A DNA stretch of 64,000 nucleotides from assembly GCF_910592395.1 (NCBI RefSeq), contig NC_088310.1, positions 18,793,501 to 18,857,500 on the forward strand, given 5' to 3'. The position numbers and the translations under genes are program-made. The notes under the pieces are model-generated. The model searched no databases. It worked only from the letters and a program-made list of their open reading frames with translations, and was not told where the DNA came from. Below are positions 48,841-58,052 of this stretch, piece after piece. Position 1 is the first letter of the stretch. Each line of letters begins with the position of its first letter. This stretch comes from Lineus longissimus. Lineage: Eukaryota > Nemertea > Pilidiophora > Heteronemertea > Lineidae.

Positions 48841-51800
48841 GTAAGTTTCTTCAATGGCCGTTCTGTCCTCAAAAGAGTCACCTCAATTGTTTTAGGTGTG
48901 AATCGATTTAAAATTGGTTGGGTTATAATTTGTGTGGTGTCTCCTCCAGGTTGGGACAGACGGCTCAGACCGTCTCAAGGTTGTGACTGTCTCAACCCTG
49001 GGAATGACTATTACATAATAGCCTAGCCTCCTTTTTGAAACAGGTAAAGATGTTGTGACAGTCCTCTGGTCCTTATTTTACGCGAACTGTAGAAATCAGA
49101 GATAGAGACGCTTGAGAAAGACGCCACCGCGACGACAGGATGATATGATTTGTAAACAAATTCCCCCTCCTCCTCTTCAAAGATTACTAAAAGCTTTTAG
49201 AACTATCGCAATTTAGTTTGGACTAAGGTTCCGATTAAAGCAGTATTTCGGTTGTGACTTTGTCCTCATAAGACCACTTTGTGGTGAATGATCTAAGATG
49301 ATAATAACATCACGGAATGTCTCTCGCCAATAATTAGGATGATTTATTATGCCTTTCCATTTCAATAAAATGACTCGCTACATGGATTCATCCAGACCTA
49401 TTATGAAGTAAAAGAAATTAGGAGGGAGGCTGCATTTTACAGTTCGCAAAAATTGACTTTTTAGAAAAATTAACAAGGCGGAAAAATGATACTTTAATCT
49501 TCTTCTCTTGAAGGTGGTAAAGATTGGTCGAGCAATGAATACCTGACAACCATGAGCAGGTACAACCCAACTACGTGCAACTGGGTGGCCGTGGCAAAGA
49601 TGTCCACCCGAAGGGCCAGGTTCACTGTCAATATTTTAGGCGGATGTATATACGTCACGGGTAAGGCTGGTCTTCACTACCATTATTCTTGTCTTCATCT
49701 CCTTTCCTTGTTTGCACCGACATTCTTCAAGCAAACAACAGAATCCATGGATCTTGTGTCTTTTACTTAAAATGAAGGCATTTGCCTTTTCCGCTACCAT
49801 ATAAACAGGACTCACTCCGACGTATTGCTCTTGTCGTGCTCGAGGCCCTGTCCTCCTGGCTGTGACTTTGGCGACCAGCCCGGGAGCTGATTTTGTTCCG
49901 GCCTTCTGGTTGTGACTTTGACGACCAGCCTGGGAGCTGATTTTGTCCCGGCCTTCTGGTTGTGACTTTGACAACCAGCCTGGGAGCTGATTTTGTCCCA
50001 GCCTTCTGGTTGTGACTTTGGCGACCAGCCTGGGAGCTGATTTTGTCCCGGCCTTCTGGTTGTGACTTTGACGACCAACTTGGAACCGCCTTGGAGCTCA
50101 TCTTGTCCTGGCCTTCTGGTTGTGACGTTGACTACCAACCTGGAACCGTCTAAGAGCTCATCTTGTCTTGGCCTTTTGGTTGTGTCTTTACAACCTGAAT
50201 TTGTTAGCGCTTTGACGAGCTTGAGGTCACAGAATGTATCAATAGATTCTTCTTCTACTGAAGGACACTTTTCGTAACCTATGTCTTTTTAAGGCGGAGA
50301 AGTCAAACATGGGAAAGTGACGAATTCAGTTGAGGCGTACGACCCAGTGGCCAACAAATGGACCGAGAAGCGCCCGCTGCCTAAACCAAGAGCTGACCAC
50401 GCCAGTTGTGTTTTCAACAGAGACACTCTTTTCGTTTCTGGCGGCTTCGGAAATGTCACAAAACAAATGTCGGACGTGTTTTGGTAAGCTTCTAATTTCG
50501 TCTTTCTTTATATCGGGTGTGTCAGAACACTTTTTGTTGTTCCTTTTGCTGGTGAGGGTAAGTCTGGGACACATTACCTCAAGTCCAGCTCAAAAACTAG
50601 CAAGATGAAAATACCACTGGTTGTGAGGAAGTGTTCAGCTCACCAAGAAAAAGCCAAGGATGTCATATTCCAAGTACATTACAGTCTCCTTGGCCGCGTA
50701 AGCTTAGGAACAACCTATTCTTTCCAGAGGAAAAAGAAAAAGGGTATGACGTGGCCTGGGAGGGTCTGGTTCAAATTAAGCCATGACAATTTCTCCGTTT
50801 TACTCAAGGGTTGACCATATTATAGGCACCAACATTTTCGCTAGAAAGTGAAATCCTAAAGCAACTAGAACTCCTTCAGAATGAAGTGAATGCCAATTTC
50901 AAGAGTGGCTGTCTGATTCCCTCACTTGAAATTATCATTCACTTCGTTTTTGAAAGAGTTTTAATTGCGTTTAGATTAAAAGTTTCTAGCAAAAGTGGTG
51001 GTGCCTATGGTCAACCGTTGAGATATGGCCATATCTCCGCTTCACCGAAAGCACTTTAGCTCCTCAAACTCCATTTCAGGCAATATAACACGAAGACGGA
51101 CCAATGGAGTGACGTCCTCCCACATCTCTGGGGCCTACCATGTCCCAAGGAAAGACACCTCATGGCCTCATACAGGGACCAGCTCTTCATATTTTCGGGT
51201 AATTACACGTGGAGATTTTATAAAATTGCTTGAAAGTAAATAGTAGGATGAGAAAGTATCAAACGGCATATCTCATGTCCCTGATAAACTACATAGTTTC
51301 GTGTAGATGGTGAAGGAGAAACCCAGGTCAAAACTAGGACCTGGAAATCGAACGTTTCACGTCCCTGATCGAAGGATAAACCTTGTTTTACTGTCAGAAA
51401 ATGTATTTGCCAAACGCAATGGTGAAGACCAAATGCATTGGTGAAGACCAAACGCATTGGTGAAGACCAAACGCATTGGTGAAGACCAAACGCATTGGTG
51501 AAGACTAAACGCATTGGTGAAGACCAAATGCAATGGTGAAGACCAAATGCATTGGTGAAGACCAAACGCAATGGTGAAGACCAAACGCATTGGTGAAGAC
51601 CAAACGCAATGGTGAAGACCAAACGCATTGGTGAAGACCAAACGCATTGGTGAAGACCAAACGCATTGGTGAAGACCAAACGCATTGGTGAAGACCAAAC
51701 GCCATGGTGAAGACCAAACGCAATGGTAAACACCAAGAGGAGAAACCTCTTTATACAAATTCGAAAGTAGATGCAATGGTGAGGCTATCAGAGTCACAAC

Positions 51801-53411
51801 CTAACGCGATTATGCGCGTGCAAATTACATTGTTCATTGATATGACTAATGATTTCGTTAATCATCCCATAAATATTTCCCACACTGATTATTTCCCTCA
51901 TTTCAGATACTAATACGTGTCCTTAACCTGGTTTCCCCCTGCAATCGTTTGGTTTCTCAGCACCCTTGTCTCACCCAACCCTTCTGCTAAACGACAAAGT
52001 GAATGGTTTGTACCTTTAAAAGTCGTGCCTGCTACGTGACAGAGCCTGATTGTCCCGACAGCACTTTAAGCTGTTTGGAACAACCAGGTTGTGCACTGTG
52101 TACCATTTCCTCTTACAAGTGTACATGTACATGTCTCTCGTAGATCACAGCCACCAGCCTGTCCCATGTGCATCAATTCTTACTTTTTACTTATATACGT
52201 CTTTCGTAGATCACAACCTGCATCATCAAAGACAGAAACAACTACACAGGAATGTGTGTTGTGTACAACATCAAAGCAACGAATATCTATATTGATATAG
52301 ATATAGATTACGGGTCAGTGATTTGCCAACAGAACAAAATCTATCGGCCTCACAGTCCATCTCTCCTCACCACCTCAACTGTTTGTGTTGCTGTATCCGG
52401 CAACCGTCTCTTCCATTCCTTTGGCAATGCACCGTAAATGCAGATAACTATAACAGGTCTTCATAACAACATGTGTGAGGTGTCTCCTCTTATACTATAA
52501 GCCTGTCTCATGTTGAAAAACGTCAACGAGAAATTAATGAGAAAGAAGCGGTTCGGTGGTGAGGGAATTGTCAGTCTCTTTCTCTTACAGGAGTTACAAC
52601 CAAAGGCAAATCGAAGGAAGAGTCTATGGACGACCCGGTACCTCATGTCTTCAACATCAACCATAGAAGGGAGCACAAGAGGCCCTGGACGAAGGAGGTG
52701 CCCGTCATGTTTAACGTCAGGAGTAGAGCAGGCATGTTCGTCATCGGTAGGTCCACATCCTTGTAAATGTGTGCGCGGGGAGAGTCTGTTAATGCCGGTG
52801 TAGTGGTAGAAATGGTCCCCCTGGAAAAAGTGTCCGGCCATATTGTATTTTGACGGATTATTGTACATGTATATGGTTTTATCGGAATATTTGAAAGACT
52901 CTAAGGTTCCATGGAGGCCATGGCTGTCAAGAGTTCTTCATGGACCCCTTGTTCCCCGGACATTCTATTCTTTAGAACATATTGGCACGTTTCACCTAGT
53001 TGCACAGAGTCTACATCTATCCTCAGATCATTGAACCAATCGTCCGAAGACATCTTTCTGATTGTGACTGTCTTTACTATCGATTGGAATCGCGTGACAC
53101 CTGTAATCGAAAATAAAGATGTACAGTTTGCAAATGAAATGTGAATCGTAACTACACGAATAGTATATTAAGTCAAAATTTCTATTTCAGGTCACCGCGC
53201 GTACTTAGTCGGTGGACGAAACAATAAATGGGGTAAACCCGTTCCTATGATCGACTGTCTCCACATGCGTAAGAAGAGGTGGTATGAGACATTGTCCCTA
53301 GGACTTGACAACCTGATGAGTGCCCAGTGCGTTGTCCTCAGAGTCCCCGAATCGAACTATGAATTCAGCCATCTGGGCATAGCCATGTATGATAAGTGGG
53401 TTCTGTGGTAG
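48590..53411 (+). CDS. Kelch-repeat protein, six exons (5' end not seen)
   Basis: Exons 48590-48840, 49514-49660, 50294-50483, 51080-51198, 52591-52746 and 53191-53411 join in phase to 360 residues. Successive kelch blades are visible from GYLYIIGG, YVTGGEVKHG, LFVSGGFGN and LFIFSGG to YLVGGRNNKW, with the usual Tyr/Trp spacing (SVEAYDPVANKWTEKRPLP). Introns 1, 2, 4 and 5 all split the first Gly codon of the Gly-Gly doublet in phase 1. Kelch propellers usually serve protein binding, often as substrate receptors for Cul3 ligases when fused to BTB-BACK. No BTB or BACK domain is visible upstream. Exon 1 follows a good acceptor (TTATTTCAG) in phase 2, so earlier exons probably exist. The protein ends DKWVLW. 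Its partner and exact family are unknown. Confidence 0.87.
48946..49001. repeat. Inverted repeat in kelch intron 1
   Basis: CCAGGTTGGGACAG (48946-48959) pairs with CTGTCTCAACCCTGG (48987-49001) with one bulge. An inner GACGG/CCGTC pair extends the fold. The rest of the intron is plain. Confidence 0.5.
49514..49660 (+). CDS. Kelch gene exon 2
   Basis: It encodes GGKDWSSNEYLTTMSRYN, then NWVAVAKMSTRRARFTV and GGCIYVTG. This is a complete kelch blade of 49 codons, phase 1 in and out. Confidence 0.88.
49848..50190. repeat. Minisatellite in kelch intron 2 (50- and 60-bp units)
   Basis: About seven direct copies of a unit containing GGCCTTCTGGTTGTGACTTT and GGGAGCTGATTTTGTCC. The first five starts, at 49861, 49911, 49961, 50011 and 50061, are exactly 50 bp apart. 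The last two, at 50121 and 50181, are 60 bp apart after a 10-bp insertion. The long open frames on both strands are repeat translations. Confidence 0.9.
50294..50483 (+). CDS. Kelch gene exon 3
   Basis: It encodes GGEVKHGKVTNSVEAYDP, NKWTEKRPLPKPRADHASCV and LFVSGGFGNVTKQMSDVFW. It ends TG|G in phase 2, so the Trp codon is split, unlike the neighbouring phase-1 introns. Confidence 0.9.
50810..51015. mobile_element. Foldback MITE, family GGTTGACC, copy B, in kelch intron 3
   Basis: The left end GTTGACCATATTATAGGCACC and the right end, reverse-complemented as GTTGACCATAGGCACCACC, are inverted repeats of about 33 bp. They continue inward to GCTAGAAA. Inner GAAGTGAATGCCAATTTC also pairs with GAAATTATCATTCACTTC. 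This is the same family as 7970-8216. Confidence 0.8.
51080..51198 (+). CDS. Kelch gene exon 4
   Basis: It encodes QYNTKTDQWSDVLPHLWG, KERHLMASYRDQLFIFSG. Acceptor CCATTTCAG, donor GTAATT. Confidence 0.88.
51411..51734. repeat. 19-bp minisatellite, about 17 units, in kelch intron 4
   Basis: The unit is CAAACGCATTGGTGAAGAC with A/T variation at CGCAWTGG and C/T at AAAYGC. Because 19 is not a multiple of 3 and the unit has no minus-strand stop codon in any frame, the minus strand stays open in all three frames. This produces 72-172-codon pseudo-ORFs with a 19-residue period. None is a gene. Confidence 0.93.
52591..52746 (+). CDS. Kelch gene exon 5 (founder of the duplicated pair)
   Basis: It encodes GVTTKGKSKEESMDDPVPHV, FNINHRREHKRPWTKEVPV and RSRAGMFVIG. 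The downstream tandem copies start inside this exon, at the AGAAGGGAGCAC that begins the RREH codons near 52665. Confidence 0.88.
53191..53411 (+). CDS. Kelch gene exon 6 (terminal), copy 1
   Basis: It encodes GHRAYLVGGRNNKWGKPVP, MIDCLHMRKKRWYETLSLGL and ends SHLGIAMYDKWVLW with TAG. Acceptor TTTCTATTTCAG. Confidence 0.9.
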
Positions 53412-53709
53412 TGGTCACGATGCCGTAGTAAAGAGACAATTTCTAACACAACCAAAGCATACTGGCCACAACTAACCCCATTTGAAATTATCACTTGCGG
53501 CTCATGCACAAATTAGCCTGGTTAGGGGATTCTCTACTGAGCAGCACTGTTCACAGATATGAGACGTATCAGCATGGTGATAGGAACGACCCTCTCTCAC
53601 CGGTCGCACCTTGTGGTACGAACCGGGTGACTGACCTTTCTGAAAAACTACATCAGCACACCAGGGGTACACAGTTTGATCATTGCTATAAAAGAAATAA
53701 AATTCTGTA

Positions 53710-54567
53710 ATGTCAAAGGCATCGAATATATTTGTTAACTTATTAGGGCAGTGGAAAATGCATTGCATCCCCCCCCCCCCCCCCCCCCCCAACCACCACC
53801 ACCACCACCACCACCACCACCACCAAAGAAGGGAGCACAAGAGGCCCTGGACGAAGGAGGTGCCCGTCATGTTTGATGTCAGGAGTAGAGCAGGCATGTT
53901 CGTCATCGGTATGTCCACAACCTCGTAAATGCGTGCGCGGGGAGAGTCTAATGCCGGTGTAGTGGTAGAAATTGTCCCCCTGGAAAAAGTGTCCGGCCAT
54001 ATTGTATTTTGACGGATTATTGTACATGTATATGGTTTTATCGGAATATTTGAAAGACTCTAAGGTTCTATGGAGGCCATGGCTGTCAAGAGTTCTTCAT
54101 GGACCCCTTGTTCCCCGGACATTCTATTCTTTAGAACATCTCGGCACGTTTCACCTAGTTGCACAGAGTCTACATCTATCCTCAGATCATTGAACCAATC
54201 GTCCGAAGACATCTTTCTGATTGTGACTGTCGTTACTATCGATTGGAATCGCGTGACACCTGTAATTGGAAATAAAGATGTACAGTTTGCAAATGAAATG
54301 TGAATCGTAACTACACGAATATATTCAGTCAAAATTTCTATTTCAGGTTACCGCGCGTACTTTGTCGGTGGACGAAACAATAAATGGGGTAAACCCGTTC
54401 CTATGATCGACTGTCTCCACATGCGTAAGAAGAGGTGGTATGAGACATTGTCCCTAGGACTTGACAACCTGATGAGTGCCCAGTGCGTTGTCCTCAGAGT
54501 CCCCGAATCGAACTATGAATTCAGCCATCTGGGCATAGCCATGTATGATAAGTGTGTTCTGTGGTAG
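53710..54567 (+). CDS. Possible chimeric mini-gene: new ATG, Pro/His tract, kelch tail
   Basis: In unit 2 an ATG at 53710 opens a frame MSKASNIFVNLLGQWKMHCI. It runs through a 22-C tract (poly-Pro) and a CAC repeat (poly-His) straight into the correct kelch frame RREHKRPWTKEVPV and the donor at 53908. Splicing to 54347-54567 keeps frame to TAG, giving about 140 residues. In the equivalent positions of units 3 and 4, runs of 14 and 15 C put the kelch part out of frame. Whether this is transcribed is unknown. The frame may be fortuitous and the C count may be misread in assembly. Confidence 0.25.
53769..53825. repeat. Poly-C plus CCA microsatellite, unit 2 junction
   Basis: 22 C followed by AA and about ten CCA/ACC triplets, abutting the truncated exon 5 copy. 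Equivalent tracts are at 54925 (14 C), 55899 (15 C) and 57051 (8 C). Confidence 0.9.
54347..54567 (+). CDS. Duplicate terminal kelch exon, copy 2
   Basis: Intact 221-bp exon with the TTTCAG acceptor and TAG. Compared with copy 1 it has His to Tyr and Leu to Phe changes near the start (YRAYFVGG) and Trp to Cys near the end (DKCVLW). Exon 5 at 52591-52746 could splice to it in phase. Confidence 0.8.
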
Positions 54568-55495
54568 TGGTCACGATGCCGTACTAAAGAGACAATTTCT
54601 AACACAACCAAAGCATACTGGCCACAACTAACCCCATTTGAAATTACCACTTGCGGCTCTTGCACAAATTAGCCTGGTTAGGGGATTCTCTACTGAGCAG
54701 CACTGTTCACAGATATGAGACGTATCAGCATGGTGATAGGAACGACCCTCTCTCACCGGTCGCACCTTGTGGTACGAACCGGGTGACTGACCTTTCTGAA
54801 AAACTACAGCAGCACACCAGGGGTACACAGTTTGATCATTGCTATAAAAGAAATAAAATTCTGTAATGTCAAAGCCATCGAATATATTTGTTAACTTATT
54901 AGGGCAGTGGAAAATGCATTGCATCCCCCCCCCCCCCCAACCACCACCACCACCACCACCACCACCACCACCAAAGAAGGGAGCACAAGAGGCCCTGGAC
55001 GAAGGAGGTGCCCGTCATGTTGAATGTCAGGAGTAGAGCAGGCATGTTCGTCATCGGTATGTCCACAACCTCGTAAATGCCTGCGCGGGGAGAGTCTAAT
55101 GCCGGTGTAGTGGTAGAAATTGTCCCCCTGGAAAAAGTGTCCGGCCATATTGTATTTTGACGGATTATTGTACATGTATATGGTTTTATCGGAATATTTG
55201 AAAGACTCTAAGGTTCTATGGAGGCCATGGCTGTCAAGAGTTCTTCATGGACCCCTTCGTTCCCCGGACATTCTATTCTTTAGAACATCTCGGCACGTTT
55301 CACCTAGTTGCAGAGTCTACATCTATCCTCAGATCATTGAACCAATCGTCCGAAGACATCTTTCTGATTGTGACTGTTTTTACTATCGATTGGAATCGCG
55401 TGACACCTGTAATTGAAAATAAAGATGTACAGTTTGCAAATAAAATATGAATCGTAACTACACGAATGTATATTAAGTCAAAATTTCTATTTCAG

Positions 55496-55716
55496 GTCAC
55501 CGCGCGTACTTAGTCGGTGGACGAAACAATAAATGGGGTAAACCTGTTCCTATGATCGACTGTCTCCACATGCGTAAGAAGAGGTGGTATGAGACATTGT
55601 CCCTAGGACTTGACAACCTGATGAGTGCCCAGTGCGTTGTCCACAGAGTCCCCGAATCGAACTATGAATTCAGCCATCTGGGCATAGCCATGTATGATAA
55701 GTGGGTTCTGTGGTAG
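55496..55716 (+). CDS. Duplicate terminal kelch exon, copy 3
   Basis: Intact 221-bp exon. It differs from copy 1 by a Leu to His change (CVVHRVPES) and silent changes. The sequence following its stop is deleted relative to the other units. Confidence 0.8.
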
Positions 55717-56464
55717 TGGTCACGGGCACCGGTCGCACCTTGTGGTACGAACCGGGTGACTTACCTTTCTGAAAAAACTATAGCAGCATACCAGGGGTAC
55801 ACAGTTTGATCATTGCTATAAAAGAAATAAAATTCTGTAATGTCAAATGTATCGAATATATTTGTTAACTTATTAGGGCAGTGGAAAATGCATTGCATCC
55901 CCCCCCCCCCCCCAGCCACTACCACCACCACCACCACCACAGAAGGGAGCACAAGAGGCCCTGGACGATGGAGGTGCCCGTCATGTTTCACGTCAGGAGT
56001 CGAGCAGGCATGTTCGTCATCGGTATGTCCACAACCTTGTAAATGTGTGCGCGGGGAGAGTCTGTTAATGCCGGTGCTGTGGTAGAAATGGTCCCCCTGG
56101 AAAAAGTGTCCGGCCATATTGTATTTTGACGGATTGTTGTACATCTATATGGTTTTATCGGAATATTTGAAAGACTCTAAGGTTCTATGGAGGCCATGGC
56201 TGTCAAGAGTTCTTCATGGACCCCCTTGTTCCCCGGACATTCTATTCTTTAGAACATATTGGCACGTTTCACCTAGTTGCACAGAGTCTACATCTATCCT
56301 CAGATCATTGAACCAATCGTCCGAAGACATATTTCTGATTGTGACTGTCTTTTTTCTCAAATGGAATCGCGTGACACCTGTAATTGAAAATAAAGATGTA
56401 CAGTTTGCCATTGAAATGTGAATCGTAACTACACGAATATATTCAGTCAAAATTTCTATTTCAG

Positions 56465-56685
56465 GTCACCGCGCGTACTTAGTCGGTGGACGAAACAATA
56501 AATGGGGTAAACCCGTTCCTATGATCGACTGTCTCCACATGCGTAAGAAGAGGTGGTATGAGACATTGTCCCTAGGACTTGACAACCTGATGAGTGCCCA
56601 GTGCGTTGTCCTCAGAGTCCCCGAATCGAACTATGAATTCAGCCATCTGGGCATAGCCATGTATGATAAGTGGGTTCTGTGGTAG
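56465..56685 (+). CDS. Duplicate terminal kelch exon, copy 4
   Basis: Intact exon that appears identical to copy 1, with acceptor and TAG. Its unit's exon-5 fragment is preceded by a C-rich tract and CACAG, which could act as a new acceptor but in the wrong phase. Confidence 0.8.
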
Positions 56686-57084
56686 TGGTTCCGATGCCGT
56701 AGTAAAGAGACAATTTCTAATATAACCCAGGTAAAGCATAGTTGCCACAACTAACCCCATTTGAAATTACCACTTGCGGCTCTTGCACAAATTAGCCTGG
56801 TTAGGGGATTCTCTACTGAGCGGCACTGTTCACAGATATGAGACGCATCAGCATGGTGATAGGATCGCCCCTCTATCACCGGTCGTCGCACCTTGTGGTA
56901 CGAACCGGGTGACTGACCTTTCTGAAAAACTACAGCAGCACACCAGGGGTACACAGTTTGATCATAGCTATAAAGGAAATAAATTCTGTAATGTCAAAGG
57001 TATCGAATATATTTGTTAACTTATTAGGGCAGTGGAAAAAGAACTGCACACCCCCCCCGCCACCACCACCACCACCATCACCAC

Positions 57085-57470
57085 CCCTACAGAAGGGAGC
57101 ACAAGAGGCCCTGGACGAAGGAGGTGCCCGTCATATTTAACGTCAGGAGTAGATCAGGCATGTTCGTCGTCGATAGGTCCACAACCTCGCAAATGTGTGC
57201 GCAGGGAGAGTCTGTTAATGCCGGTGTAGTGGTAGAAATTGTCTCCCTGGAAATGTGTCTGGTTCTATTGTATTTTTACGGATTATTGTACATCTATGGT
57301 TTTATCAGAATCCTTGATACATCTATGGTTTTATCAATCCTTGAAAGGCTCTGGTTCAATGAAGTCCATGGCCGTCAAAAGCTCAGAGATCAAAGCTCTT
57401 CATGGAATCCATTGTTCCCCGGACATTCTATTTGAGGACATCTCGGGCATGTACAGTTAGTGGGTTGTTT
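57085..57470 (+). pseudogene. Decayed fifth unit of the kelch exon array
   Basis: It retains the exon-5 fragment (AGAAGGGAGCAC to ATGTTCGTCG) and part of the following intron, with small internal duplications (CATCTATGGTTTTATC twice). The donor GT has become AT, and no terminal exon follows. Not functional. Confidence 0.8.
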
Positions 57471-57580
57471 GGTAGTGGTTACGCTGCCCCCCCCCACCAG
57501 GTCGTAATGAACATGTTTGGTAGTGGTTACGCTGCCCCCCCCCCCCCCCCACCAGGTCGTAATGAACATGTCTGAATCAC
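57471..57580. repeat. Tandem duplication with C-runs
   Basis: Two copies of a unit of about 57-63 bp containing TTTGGTAGTGGTTACGCTG, a C-run and ACCAGGTCGTAATGAACATG. The C-runs differ in length (about 9 and 16). Confidence 0.75.
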
Positions 57581-57844
57581 AGCCACAACGCTAACTTGGC
57601 TATCATAACCAGGTTGTTCTGTTCGTCATGCACTCTTCTAAAAGTCTGCTGAGACACTTCCTTAACCATGACAGCATGGTTGTCCAGGTAGACACAGTCA
57701 GCAGTGTCTAAATGTAACAACCAGCTAGCCATGAGACAGTCACAACCAGGCCGAATGTGTCTTTATTAATGCACGTGGGTTTGTTTATATAATAGTGCTG
57801 CCCTCTTTCATAAGTAGTGTGATAACGAGACAAAATATGGGCAT

Positions 57845-57940
57845 CACGTGGTATGTGACGCACATTTTCACGGGCAATGCAATTGGTTTTCAATTCGTCG
57901 ACCCCCCTCTACATTCAGGATTTATTAGCGAGTATAAAAG
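57845..57940 (+). promoter_or_regulatory. GTF2A1 core and proximal promoter
   Basis: TATAAAAG lies at 57933-57940, about 95 bp upstream of the ATG at 58032, so transcription should start around 57963. An inverted CCAAT (ATTGG) is at 57882-57886 and an E-box CACGTG at 57845-57850. The 5' leader would be about 70 nt. The position of the start site is inferred from TATA spacing. Confidence 0.65.
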
Positions 57941-58031
57941 CCTGAGCAGTGGCAGTCTTCGTCGGCTTCGGTGAAGCCCACTTGTGAGGATAAACCTTGT
58001 CATTTGCGAAAAAACCCGTTCAAGTTCAACA

Positions 58032-58052
58032 ATGGCAAATACATCGCAAGTG
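58032..58052 (+). CDS. GTF2A1: GTF2A1 exon 1
   Basis: It encodes MANTSQV, then a GTAAGT donor in phase 0. The human protein also starts MAN. Confidence 0.93.

Larger units (their letters stand above)
52665..57420 (+). repeat. Tandem array of the last two kelch exons (five units)
   Basis: The GAGCACAAGA anchor recurs at 52671, 53833, 54981, 55947 and 57097, so the spacing is 1162, 1148, 966 and 1150 bp. Each of the first four units holds the 3' part of exon 5, its donor, the intron, a complete 221-bp terminal exon with TAG, and a following AATAAA (53696, 54852, 55826, 56978). The 966-bp unit has an internal deletion of about 190 bp after its terminal exon. Unit 5 lacks the terminal exon and its exon-5 donor has changed from GGTAGG to GATAGG. 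Units 2-5 begin with a poly-C run plus CCA repeat instead of the 5' half of exon 5. Terminal exons of units 1 and 4 appear identical, which indicates recent amplification or conversion. Confidence 0.92.

Noticed and set aside
49636-50138. Minus-strand open frames of 108-112 codons with repeated SKSQPEGRDK
   Set aside because: They are translations of the 50-bp minisatellite in kelch intron 2.
51218-51797. Minus-strand open frames of 72-172 codons (repeating GLHQCVWSSPMRLVF)
   Set aside because: They are translations of the 19-bp minisatellite inside a kelch intron. The 19-residue period is simply 3 x 19 nt.
55937-56032. Truncated exon-5 copies as usable internal exons spliced from kelch exon 4
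   Set aside because: The new CACAG or CAAAG acceptors put the exon in the wrong phase after exon 4, so they would shift the frame.
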